A DNA stretch of 64,000 bases from Marivita sp. GX14005. GTDB taxonomy: Bacteria; Pseudomonadota; Alphaproteobacteria; Rhodobacterales; Rhodobacteraceae. Below are positions 56,948-64,000 of the stretch, piece by piece (the first letter of the stretch is position 1; each line of letters begins with the position of its first letter). Where the stretch lies: assembly GCF_023370775.1 (NCBI RefSeq), contig NZ_JAMCCQ010000001.1, positions 682,001 to 746,000 of the forward strand. The letters run 5' to 3'. The translations under genes were made by a program, and so were the position numbers. The notes beneath the pieces are model-generated. The model had not been told where the DNA came from and made no database searches. It saw only the letters and a list, made by a program, of their open reading frames with translations.

Positions 56948-57882
56948 AGGCAGGTGCGGAACCGCTCCGCCATGTCGAGAATAAGCGCTGGATAAAGCGC
57001 GGCGCCCGGATCAAGGGCAGCGCCGAGCGGGTCGAGTTCGGCGATGCGCGCATCGGTTCCGTCGATCACCGTTCGAACGAGCCGATCGCTGAACTGCGGT
57101 TCGGAGAAAACGCAAACCACGCCCTGCTCGCGGATCTCTTCTCGGATTCGCGCGATGCGCGACGGGCCGGGCGGGACGGCATCGCCTAGTGCGAGCGCGC
57201 CGATGGCGCGGAGGCCGAAGCCGTGTTCGAAATATTGGTAGGCGTCATGGAAAACGACGAAGGGCCAATCCTGCACCGGCGCGAGCATAGCTTGCGCGGT
57301 ATCAGCGGCATCCGCGATCATTGCAGCGCCTCTGGCGGCGTTTGCCTCGTAAGCGCGGGCATTGGCCGGGTCCATCTTTGACAGGACGCGCGCGATATGG
57401 GTCAGCCACTGGCGCGCGTTTGCAGGATCGAGCCAGGCATGCGGATCCACACCGTCATGCGAGTGATCCTCGTCGGCATGGCCGTCATGCCCGTGGCCCG
57501 CATGGTCACCATGTTCGCCAGATGCGAATGCATTCGCCGCGCGGAAGGCATGACGACGCGTGTCCTCCAGATCAAGCAAGGCGAGCCGCTCTGCATCCCC
57601 GGCAAGCGCGCCGAGGGGATCGGTCAGCCACGGGGAAAGCTCTTTTCCGATCCAGACAACCAGATCGGCGTTCTGCAGCGACGCGGCGGCGGATGGGCGC
57701 ATGGCGTTTGTATGCGGCCCCGCGCTCTGCTCGATCAGCAAATCGGGCGTGCCGATCCCGTCCATGACCATGGCGACAAGACTGTGAACAGGCGCGATAT
57801 CGGCAACGACGCGAGGCACCTCCGCGCGCGCGCTTTGGGCGATTGCCAACGCGGCGAAGGCGATGAGAAAAATGCGCGGCAT
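56941..57882 (-). CDS. znuA: Zinc ABC transporter substrate-binding protein
   Basis: 313 residues with a signal peptide (about 1-20). Zinc ligands fit the ZnuA fold: H33 (APVHSLVAMVMDG), H57, the region around H148 (DPHAWLDP) and a C-terminal D/E. A histidine/aspartate-rich loop (about 124-142, e.g. HGDHAGHGHDGHADEDH) is the mobile acceptor loop specific to zinc rather than manganese. Divergent from zur with a Zur-box-like palindrome between. Confidence 0.96.
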   Translation of the reverse strand: MPRIFLIAFAALAIAQSARAEVPRVVADIAPVHSLVAMVMDGIGTPDLLIEQSAGPHTNAMRPSAAASLQNADLVVWIGKELSPWLTDPLGALAGDAERLALLDLEDTRRHAFRAANAFASGEHGDHAGHGHDGHADEDHSHDGVDPHAWLDPANARQWLTHIARVLSKMDPANARAYEANAARGAAMIADAADTAQAMLAPVQDWPFVVFHDAYQYFEHGFGLRAIGALALGDAVPPGPSRIARIREEIREQGVVCVFSEPQFSDRLVRTVIDGTDARIAELDPLGAALDPGAALYPALILDMAERFRTCLQ

Positions 57883-57930
57883 AGTCTGGCTCCCTGCGTT
57901 CGGCGTGTCAGGATGGGTTGCGGGGACTAA

Positions 57931-57945
57931 TGTGATATTATAACA
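57931..57945. promoter_or_regulatory. Zur-box-like palindrome
   Basis: TGTGATATTATAACA, symmetrical at six of seven pairs around a central T, in the 85-nt region between znuA and zur. The TGTnATAnTATnACA pattern matches the A/T-rich Zur operator seen before znuA in alphaproteobacteria. It would let Zur repress znuA and its own zur-znuC-znuB transcript. Confidence 0.8.
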
Positions 57946-57967
57946 GTCGTGTCAAACGGAGAATGTC

Positions 57968-58444
57968 ATGTCGACGATCGGATTTTCGGAACACGATCAC
58001 GCCTCCTGCATCGCCCGAGCGGTTCGGGACGTCGAAGCGAGGTGCGAAGAGGCGCGTCTGCAGCTTACGCCCGTGCGTCGGCGCGTGCTGGAGATCCTGC
58101 TTGACGGGCATCGCGCCATGGGAGCCTACGACATCCTGGATTTGCTGCGCCGCGAAGGACTTGGCTCGCAACCGCCGGTCGCCTATCGGGCGCTCGACTT
58201 TCTGGTCAAGCACGGCTTTGCCCACCGGATCGAGAAGCTCAATGCCTTTGTCGCCTGCACCCATCCGGGCGCGGATCATGCGCCTGCCTTCCTGATCTGC
58301 CGCGATTGCAGCGCGGTCGCCGAAGCGCACGAAGCCCGCGTTGCGCTTGACGAAAGCGCGCGGCAAAGCGGCTTTGCCGTCGAAAGCGCGGTGATCGAAC
58401 TCGAAGGGCTTTGCCCCTTGTGCCAGAACGGGGCGGGCGCATGA
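57968..58444 (+). CDS. zur: Zinc uptake regulator Zur (Fur family)
   Basis: 158 residues: winged-helix domain (about 25-95, LQLTPVRRRVLEILLDGHRAMGAYDILDLLRR) and a dimerisation domain with zinc ligands HPGADHAPAFLICRDCSAVAEAH and LCPLCQ, the structural Cys4-type site. Zinc-bound Zur represses uptake genes. Neighbour znuA and the preceding palindrome support Zur over Fur. GGAG precedes the ATG; the stop overlaps znuC by four bases. Confidence 0.94.
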   Translation: MSTIGFSEHDHASCIARAVRDVEARCEEARLQLTPVRRRVLEILLDGHRAMGAYDILDLLRREGLGSQPPVAYRALDFLVKHGFAHRIEKLNAFVACTHPGADHAPAFLICRDCSAVAEAHEARVALDESARQSGFAVESAVIELEGLCPLCQNGAGA

Positions 58445-59172
58445 GCCTTGTCGAAGCGCAAGGCGTCAGCGTGCGAATTGGTGACACGCCGATCCTGTCG
58501 AACGTGTCGCTGACGATTGGCCGCGGTGAAATCGTCACCATCGTGGGCCCGAACGGTTCGGGCAAATCGACCTTGCTCAAGACCTTACTGGGCGCGATTG
58601 CCCCTAGTGCCGGGCAGATAAGACGAGCGAGCCGGTTGCGGGTCGGGTATGTGCCGCAAAAGCTGCATATCGACCCCACGCTTCCCTTGCCGGTCTCGCG
58701 CTTCCTGAGCCTGCCGGTTCCGGTGCCGAAAGCAACGGCCCTGAGCGCGCTTGAACGCACGGGTGTTGCCGGCCTGATCCACCGGCAGGTTGCCGATCTG
58801 TCGGGCGGGCAAATGCAACGCGTGCTGCTGGCGCGGGCGCTTCTGAACGATCCTCAACTTCTGGTGCTCGATGAGGCGACGCAGGGGCTCGATCAGGCGG
58901 GATCGGCGGCGTTCTATCGTCTGATCGAGGAATTGCGCAGCGAACTGGGCTGCGCCGTGCTGATGGTGAGCCATGAGTTGCATGTCGTGATGGCGGCAAG
59001 CGACCGGGTGATCTGCCTGAACGGTCATGTCTGTTGCGAAGGCGCGCCGGAGCATGTGGCGAGCGCGCCCGAATACCGCGCGCTTTTCGGCACCGGCACG
59101 CATGGCGCGCTTGCGCTTTATCGGCACGAGCACGATCACAGCCACGATCACGGCAGGAAGGCAGCGGAATGA
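58441..59172 (+). CDS. znuC: Zinc ABC transporter ATP-binding protein
   Basis: 243 residues. Walker A GPNGSGKSTLLKTLL, signature LSGGQMQRVLLARALL and Walker B LLVLDEATQGLD are intact. Energises zinc uptake. The C-terminal tail is histidine-rich (HEHDHSHDH), as in other ZnuC proteins, and may sense or buffer zinc. Its ATG overlaps the zur stop and its stop overlaps znuB. Confidence 0.95.
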   Translation: MSLVEAQGVSVRIGDTPILSNVSLTIGRGEIVTIVGPNGSGKSTLLKTLLGAIAPSAGQIRRASRLRVGYVPQKLHIDPTLPLPVSRFLSLPVPVPKATALSALERTGVAGLIHRQVADLSGGQMQRVLLARALLNDPQLLVLDEATQGLDQAGSAAFYRLIEELRSELGCAVLMVSHELHVVMAASDRVICLNGHVCCEGAPEHVASAPEYRALFGTGTHGALALYRHEHDHSHDHGRKAAE

Positions 59173-59975
59173 TCCTCGACAATTTCCTGTGGCGCGCGGC
59201 GCTGGCCGGGGTCGGTGTTGCGGTTGCCGCTGCACCTTTGGGGTGTTTCGTGGTCTGGCGGCGCATGGCCTATTTCGGGGACGCGACGGCACATGCCGCT
59301 ATTCTGGGTGTCGCCTTGGCACTTTCCGCCGATTTGCCGGTCTTTCTCGGCGCGCTCGCGGTGGCGCTCGCCGTGGCTTGGACAGTCTCTTCGCTATCGG
59401 GGAGGAATGTGGCGGTCGATACGCTTCTCGGCGTGCTTGCTCATAGTGCGCTTGCCGTCGGTCTGGTCGCGGTGTCCTTTCTGGAAAACGTGCGCATCGA
59501 TCTCATGGCCTTCCTGTTCGGGGATATCCTTGCCGTCGACCAATGGGACGTGCTCGTCATCTGGGGCGGCGCGGTGGCGGTGGCCGGGTTGCTGGCATGG
59601 CGCTGGTCCGCCTTGCTGACCGCGACGCTGAACGAGGATTTGGCCTATGCGTCGGGGATCGATCCGCAGCGGGAAAAACTGATCCTGACGCTGACGCTGG
59701 CGCTGGTGGTGGCGGTGTCGATCAAAGTGGTCGGTGTGCTATTGATCGGGGCGATGCTGATCGTTCCGCCAGCCGCCGCGCGGGTCTTTTCGAGAACCCC
59801 CGAGCAGATGGCGTTCATCGCAGGGGCAATCGGCATCGTCTCGGCGCTTGGCGGGCTCGCGGCGTCCTGGCACCTGGATACGCCGACGGGCCCGACCATC
59901 GTTACCGTTGCGGCGGCTCTCTTCGGGATTTGCACCCTGGCCGGCCCCGTTATCCGAGCCAGCCGGCGCGCATGA
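59169..59975 (+). CDS. znuB: Zinc ABC transporter permease
   Basis: 268 residues with seven to eight predicted transmembrane helices; belongs to the ABC-3 family ([42 protein letters not shown]). Inner-membrane channel of ZnuABC. ATGA overlap with znuC. Its stop overlaps a 29-codon reading frame that leads into the rimP leader. Confidence 0.95.
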   Translation: MILDNFLWRAALAGVGVAVAAAPLGCFVVWRRMAYFGDATAHAAILGVALALSADLPVFLGALAVALAVAWTVSSLSGRNVAVDTLLGVLAHSALAVGLVAVSFLENVRIDLMAFLFGDILAVDQWDVLVIWGGAVAVAGLLAWRWSALLTATLNEDLAYASGIDPQREKLILTLTLALVVAVSIKVVGVLLIGAMLIVPPAAARVFSRTPEQMAFIAGAIGIVSALGGLAASWHLDTPTGPTIVTVAAALFGICTLAGPVIRASRRA

Positions 59976-60061
59976 CGAAAGCTCTTGCAGACTCGGCCCG
60001 GCCTCCGTATATGCACCTCAACAGCGGCGTGTTGGCTTCGGCCCGCACCCACCGAAACTAG
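59972..60061 (+). CDS. Possible 29-codon leader reading frame
   Basis: ATG overlapping the znuB stop (ATGA), running to a TAG at 60059-60061, three bases before the rimP leader terminator stem. It encodes a 29-residue peptide without known domains. Ribosomes reaching its stop would cover the 3' side of the upstream CGGCCCG segment, so it could act as a leader peptide. It may equally be chance; a promoter at 59985-60013 would start RNA inside it. Confidence 0.25.
   Translation: MTKALADSARPPYMHLNSGVLASARTHRN
59985..60013 (+). promoter_or_regulatory. Putative promoter of rimP-nusA-ylxR-infB
   Basis: TTGCAG (59985-59990), 17-nt spacer, TATATG (60008-60013). Predicted transcription start near 60020, giving a leader of about 90 nt before the rimP ATG. 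Confidence 0.4.
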
Positions 60062-60086
60062 CAACGGGCCGCGCGCCCGTTTTTTT
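60039..60086 (+). promoter_or_regulatory. Attenuator-like leader of rimP
   Basis: Terminator hairpin ACGGGC, CGCGC, GCCCGT followed by six more T (60064-60086), placed 22 nt before the rimP ATG. Its 5' arm overlaps CGGGCCG (60065-60071), which is perfectly complementary to CGGCCCG at 60039-60045 and again at 59994-60000. The two folds are mutually exclusive, the hallmark of an attenuator. A conserved rimP leader attenuator is described in Proteobacteria. Confidence 0.6.
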
Positions 60087-60108
60087 GTGTTTGGAGTATA
60101 GCGAGACA

Positions 60109-60678
60109 ATGTCCGACCTGATCGCCAAAGCGGCCATGGATCGCCGTCTGGCCGAAATCGTCACCCCCGTGATCGAGGATATGGGGTTCGAACTCGTGCG
60201 CCTGCGTCTGATGGGCGGCAAGACCGCCACGTTGCAAATCATGGCCGAGCGCCCGGAGGGCGGTATCGAAGTGGACGAATGCGCCGAGATCAGCACCGCC
60301 GTCAGCGCCACGCTCGATGTGGAAGATCCGATTCTGGATGCCTATACGCTCGAAGTGTCCTCGCCCGGAATCGACCGCCCGCTGACGCGGCTCAAGGATT
60401 TCGAGACCTTCGAGGGATACGAGGCCAAGATCGAAACCTCCGAGATGATCGACGGGCGCAAGCGCTTCAAGGGGGTTCTGGCCGGTGTCGAGGGCGATGA
60501 GGTGCTCATCAATATCGACGAAGGCACCGTGGGGCTGAAATTCGATTGGCTGGCCGATGCCAAGCTGGTGCTGACCGACGAGCTGATCAAGGAAATGCTC
60601 AAGGCGCGCAAGGCGCAGGGCTTTGACGAGACGAAATTTGACGACGTGATTGAGGGCTCCGGCCCCGAAGAGGAGTGA
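60109..60678 (+). CDS. rimP: Ribosome maturation factor RimP
   Basis: 189 residues. N-terminal alpha/beta and C-terminal Sm-like domains: [43 protein letters not shown], and a C-terminal [24 protein letters not shown]. Needed for 30S maturation around protein S12. The start is preceded by GGAG. First gene of the operon; five bases separate it from nusA. Confidence 0.97.
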   Translation: MSDLIAKAAMDRRLAEIVTPVIEDMGFELVRLRLMGGKTATLQIMAERPEGGIEVDECAEISTAVSATLDVEDPILDAYTLEVSSPGIDRPLTRLKDFETFEGYEAKIETSEMIDGRKRFKGVLAGVEGDEVLINIDEGTVGLKFDWLADAKLVLTDELIKEMLKARKAQGFDETKFDDVIEGSGPEEE

Positions 60679-60683
60679 GACCG

Positions 60684-62306
60684 ATGGCGATTACCTCTGC
60701 CAACCAGTTGGAACTGTTGCAAACCGCCGAAGCGGTGGCGCGCGAAAAGATGATCGACCCCGGCCTTGTGGTCGAGGCGATGGAAGAGAGCCTCGCCCGC
60801 GCTGCGAAGTCGCGCTACGGGTCCGAGATGGACATTCGCGTGTCGATCGACCGCAAGACCGGTCGCGCCACATTCACCCGCGTGCGCACCGTGGTCGAGG
60901 ACGAGGAGCTCGAGAATTACCAGGCGGAGATGACGGTCGAGACCGCGAAACAGTATCTCGATGATCCCAAGGTCGGTGACACCTTTGTCGAGGAAGTGCC
61001 GCCGGTGGAGATGGGCCGGATCGCCGCGCAATCGGCCAAGCAGGTGATCCTGCAAAAGGTCCGCGAGGCCGAGCGTGATCGTCAATACGAAGAATTCAAG
61101 GACCGCGCCGGCACGATCATCAACGGCATCGTCAAGCGCGAGGAATACGGCAATGTCATCGTCGATATCGGCCGGGGCGAAGGCATCCTGCGCCGGAACG
61201 AGAAGATCGGCCGCGAAAGCTATCGCAATGGCGACCGTATTCGCTGCTACATCAAGGATGTGCGCCGCGAAACGCGCGGGCCGCAGATTTTCCTGAGCCG
61301 CACCGCGCCCGAATTCATGGCCGAGCTGTTCAAAATGGAAGTGCCGGAGATTTACGACGGCATCATCGAGATCAAGGCCGTGGCGCGTGACCCCGGAAGC
61401 CGGGCGAAGATCGCGGTGATTTCCTATGATGGCTCGATTGACCCCGTGGGCGCCTGCGTGGGTATGCGCGGCAGCCGGGTGCAAGCCGTTGTGAACGAGC
61501 TTCAGGGCGAGAAGATCGACATCATCCCCTGGAACGAGGACATGCCGACCTTCCTCGTCAACGCGCTTCAGCCTGCCGAGGTGAGCAAGGTGGTTCTTGA
61601 TGAGGATGCCGAGCGGATCGAGGTCGTCGTGCCGGACGAGCAGTTGAGCCTTGCGATTGGCCGCCGGGGCCAGAACGTGCGGCTCGCGTCGCAGCTGACG
61701 GGCCTTGATATTGACATCATGACCGAGGAAGAGGAATCCGCCCGCCGCCAGAAAGAGTTCGAAGAGCGCACGCAACTCTTCATGGACACGCTCGATTTGG
61801 ACGAATTCTTCGCACAGCTGCTCGTTGCCGAAGGCTTCACCAATCTCGAAGAGGTCGCCTATGTGGAGATCGACGAGCTTCTGGTGATCGACGGTGTGGA
61901 CGAAGCGACGGCGGCGGAATTGCAGACCCGTGCGCGCGAGCATCTCGAAGCCGAAGCGCAGAAGGCACTGGACAATGCGCGTGCGCTTGGGGCCGATGAC
62001 AGCCTGATCGAGTTCGAGGGGCTGACGCCGCAAATGGTCGAAGTGCTGGCGAAGGATGGCGTGAAGACGCTTGAGGATTTCGCCACCTGCGCGGATTGGG
62101 AACTGGCCGGCGGCTGGACGACCGAAGGCGGCGAGCGCGTCAAGGATGACGGCTTGCTCGAGCCGTTCGATATGTCGCTGGAAGAGGCGCAGCATCTGGT
62201 GATGACCGCGCGGGTCCTACTCGGTTGGGTCGATCCGACCGAACTCGAAGAAGAGGCGGATGAAGCCGACGGGGCCGAAGACCCCGAGACTGCGGAATCG
62301 GCCTGA
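60684..62306 (+). CDS. nusA: Transcription termination/antitermination protein NusA
   Basis: 540 residues: N-terminal RNAP-binding domain, S1 (INGIVKREEYGNVIVDIGRGEG), KH1/KH2 (MRGSRVQAVVNELQGEKIDI, IGRRGQNVRLASQL) and a C-terminal pair of helix-hairpin-helix repeats (LVAEGFTNLEEVAYVEIDEL). Controls pausing, termination and antitermination. GAGG precedes the ATG. Second gene of rimP-nusA-ylxR-infB. Confidence 0.98.
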   Translation: MAITSANQLELLQTAEAVAREKMIDPGLVVEAMEESLARAAKSRYGSEMDIRVSIDRKTGRATFTRVRTVVEDEELENYQAEMTVETAKQYLDDPKVGDTFVEEVPPVEMGRIAAQSAKQVILQKVREAERDRQYEEFKDRAGTIINGIVKREEYGNVIVDIGRGEGILRRNEKIGRESYRNGDRIRCYIKDVRRETRGPQIFLSRTAPEFMAELFKMEVPEIYDGIIEIKAVARDPGSRAKIAVISYDGSIDPVGACVGMRGSRVQAVVNELQGEKIDIIPWNEDMPTFLVNALQPAEVSKVVLDEDAERIEVVVPDEQLSLAIGRRGQNVRLASQLTGLDIDIMTEEEESARRQKEFEERTQLFMDTLDLDEFFAQLLVAEGFTNLEEVAYVEIDELLVIDGVDEATAAELQTRAREHLEAEAQKALDNARALGADDSLIEFEGLTPQMVEVLAKDGVKTLEDFATCADWELAGGWTTEGGERVKDDGLLEPFDMSLEEAQHLVMTARVLLGWVDPTELEEEADEADGAEDPETAESA

Positions 62307-62332
62307 ACCGGCGTTTGAACGAGGACACCCCC

Positions 62333-62980
62333 ATGACACGTGGCGGAAAAGACAAGGACAGGGCAGCCGGCCCCGAGCGCAAGTGCATTGCGACGGGGCA
62401 GGTGCGCCCGAAGGCCGAGCTTATCCGCTTTGTCGTGGGGCCGGACGGTCAGCTTTGCCCCGATCTCGCGGGTAAGCTGCCCGGCAAGGGTATTTGGGTC
62501 ACATCCACGCGCGCGGCTCTTGAAACGGCCGTTAAAAAGAACATCTTTGCCAGAGCCGCACGACAGCAGCTTTCGGTGCCGGGCACCCTTGTCGCCGATG
62601 TGGAACGGCAGCTTGCACGGCGTGTCGTGGATTTGATAAGCCTCAGCCGGAAGTCGGGTCTCGCGGTCTCGGGCTATGAGAAGGTCAAGAGCGAACTGGC
62701 AAAGGAAAACGCCGAAGTGCTCTTGCAGGCCGACGACGGATCGGCCCGCGGCAAATCGAAACTCAGCACTCCGCATTTCGGCAGCTATATCGGTTGGCTG
62801 ACCGCGGATGAGCTGGGAATGGCCTTCGGGCGACAAACTGTGATTCACGCCGCGCTTGGTGCTGGTGGACTCACGCAACGTGTTGTAGAGGAGGCCCAAA
62901 GATTGAAGGGCTTTCGCATCGGAACGTCTGATGCATTGGCAGCGGCAGGGGCCGCTGGGAAGGAAAATAGAGCTAAATGA
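62333..62980 (+). CDS. ylxR: YlxR domain fused to L7Ae-like domain, RNA-binding protein
   Basis: 215 residues. The N-terminal YlxR (DUF448) domain reads RKCIATGQVRPKAELIRFVV and GKGIWVTSTRAALETA; the C-terminal half resembles an L7Ae/L30e RNA-binding domain (VVDLISLSRKSGLAVSGYEK). In Firmicutes the two domains are separate genes, ylxR and ylxQ, between nusA and infB. The ATG at 62333 has GAGGA eight bases upstream. Its stop overlaps the infB ATG (ATGA). Confidence 0.92.
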   Translation: MTRGGKDKDRAAGPERKCIATGQVRPKAELIRFVVGPDGQLCPDLAGKLPGKGIWVTSTRAALETAVKKNIFARAARQQLSVPGTLVADVERQLARRVVDLISLSRKSGLAVSGYEKVKSELAKENAEVLLQADDGSARGKSKLSTPHFGSYIGWLTADELGMAFGRQTVIHAALGAGGLTQRVVEEAQRLKGFRIGTSDALAAAGAAGKENRAK

Positions 62981-64000
62981 GCGATAACGACGGCAAAAAG
63001 ACTTTGGGTTTGCGCGGCGGTCCCCGCTCCGGGAACGTAAAGCAAAGCTTCAGCCACGGACGCACGAAGAATGTCGTGGTGGAAACCAAGCGCAAGCGCG
63101 TTGTGGTGCCTAAACCCGGCGCGTCGAAACCATCGTCGAGCGGTTCCTCCGGCTCGGGATCCGCCGCTGGTGGCAGCAAGCGTCCGGCCGGGATCTCCGA
63201 TGCGGAGATGGAACGCCGTCTGAAGGCGCTTCAGGCCGCGAAAGCGCGCGAGAGCGAGGAAGCCGCGCAGCGCGAGGCCGAGGAGAAAGCGCGCGCCGAA
63301 GAGCGTGAGCGCCTGCGTGCCGAAAAGGAGCAGAAGGAGCGCGAACAGCGCGAGGCCGAGGAAGCCTTGCGCCGCAAGGCCGAGGACGAAGAGCGCAAGG
63401 CTCGCGAAGCCGCAGAAGCTGCCAAGCAGGCCGCTGCCGCTCCGTCGGAGCCGCAGACAGCGCGCCAGCCGTCCGGCGGGCCGAAACCGTCACAGACCCC
63501 GTCGCGCAAATCCGACCGGGAGCGCGAAGGTGGCGGACGCCGCAAGACCGAGGATGGCGGTCGTCGTTCCGGCAAGCTGACGCTAAACCAGGCGTTGGGC
63601 GGCGGCGGCGGTCGTCAGAAGTCCATGGCCGCGATGAAGCGCAAGCAGGAGCGCGCGCGTCAGAAGGCGATGGGCGGCAGCCAGCCGCGCGAGAAGATCG
63701 TGCGCGATGTGAAGCTGCCCGAAGCGATCACTGTGGCGGAGCTCGCGAATCGCATGGCCGAACGGGTTGCCGACGTTGTCAAGGCGCTGATGACCAACGG
63801 CATCATGGCGACGCAGAACCAATCCATCGACGCCGATACCGCGGAACTCATCATCGAGGAATTCGGTCACAAGGTCACGCGCGTTTCGGATGCGGACGTG
63901 GAGGATGTGATTGCCGAGGTGGAGGATGCGGAAGAGGATCTCAAGCCGCGCGCGCCGGTCATCACGATCATGGGCCATGTCGACCACGGCAAGACCTCGC
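62977..64000 (+). CDS. infB: Translation initiation factor IF-2, 5' part
   Basis: The first 341 codons of a gene running off the right edge. After a short IF-2 N-terminal motif (DNDGKKTLGLRGG) comes a Ser/Gly-rich segment, an Ala/Glu/Arg-rich charged helix (about 70-145) and an Arg/Gly-rich linker; the second N domain (PEAITVAELANRMAERVADVV) and the G1 P-loop (ITIMGHVDHGKTS) close the visible part. IF-2 recruits initiator tRNA to the 30S subunit. Coupled to ylxR by ATGA. Confidence 0.97.
   Translation, partial: MSDNDGKKTLGLRGGPRSGNVKQSFSHGRTKNVVVETKRKRVVVPKPGASKPSSSGSSGSGSAAGGSKRPAGISDAEMERRLKALQAAKARESEEAAQREAEEKARAEERERLRAEKEQKEREQREAEEALRRKAEDEERKAREAAEAAKQAAAAPSEPQTARQPSGGPKPSQTPSRKSDREREGGGRRKTEDGGRRSGKLTLNQALGGGGGRQKSMAAMKRKQERARQKAMGGSQPREKIVRDVKLPEAITVAELANRMAERVADVVKALMTNGIMATQNQSIDADTAELIIEEFGHKVTRVSDADVEDVIAEVEDAEEDLKPRAPVITIMGHVDHGKTS

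Overview
The window is an ordinary chromosomal stretch from a high-GC alphaproteobacterium, most likely a member of the Rhodobacterales (Rhodobacter/Roseobacter group). The evidence is a CenR-type response regulator, an F1-ATPase operon without F0 genes, dihydropteridine-free RibA with a RibB-like N-terminus, DUF1643, DUF2125 and DUF3035 genes, the YlxR-L7Ae fusion, a Zur-ZnuABC locus, and many short ATGA overlaps. I see no insertion sequence, prophage, integrase, CRISPR array, tRNA or rRNA. The longest gene-free stretches (about 275 nt at 18202-18476, 253 nt at 5789-6041, 240 nt at 10240-10479) hold promoters, leaders and terminators only.

Layout. 1-2037 (minus): ribA, an L,D-transpeptidase-like gene and a UDG-family gene cut by the window edge; cenR diverges from them. 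3029-10239 (mostly minus): a CIA30 protein, pnp, rpsO, a small membrane protein, DUF1643, truB, a Trm112-like protein, a LON-domain protein and a thioredoxin-TPR protein. 10480-13168: prs converges on a lamin-tail/Hint protein, followed by an H-type lectin. 13247-18201 (minus): atpHAGDC with its own promoter and terminator. 18477-25699: methyltransferase, gloB, clpA, and a MotA/TolQ-like plus MotB/OmpA-like pair with a very long coiled coil. 25774-32938: ChaC-type enzyme, DUF2125, an M20 peptidase, an ABC solute-binding protein, then a divergent FAD oxidoreductase/mnmD pair that together look like a split MnmC, and a DMT exporter. 32903-46000: lytic transglycosylase, dapA, an M16 peptidase pair, DUF3035 lipoprotein, lspA, purH, heparinase-like protein, rsmB, an SdhAF4-like gene, an exported protein and dapB. 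46080-50102: rbfA, phosphodiester glycosidase, pmbA, an inositol-phosphatase-family gene and a membrane-anchored winged-helix protein. 50074-56947: two small exported proteins flanking a nested inverted-repeat region, then tamA-tamB. 56941-59975: znuA diverging from zur-znuC-znuB across a Zur-box-like palindrome. 59976-64000: rimP, nusA, ylxR and the 5' part of infB, preceded by an attenuator-like leader.

Functionally the window is dominated by core growth functions: translation and RNA decay, ATP synthesis, lysine/diaminopimelate, purine and riboflavin synthesis, envelope assembly and zinc uptake. The translation cluster that in many bacteria is contiguous (rimP-nusA-ylxR-infB-rbfA-truB-rpsO-pnp) is here split into three blocks. 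The least explained items are the MotA/MotB-like motor pair, the two-TM winged-helix protein, the nested inverted repeats at 50385-50434, the three consecutive inverted repeats after dapA, and the rimP leader with its 29-codon reading frame.
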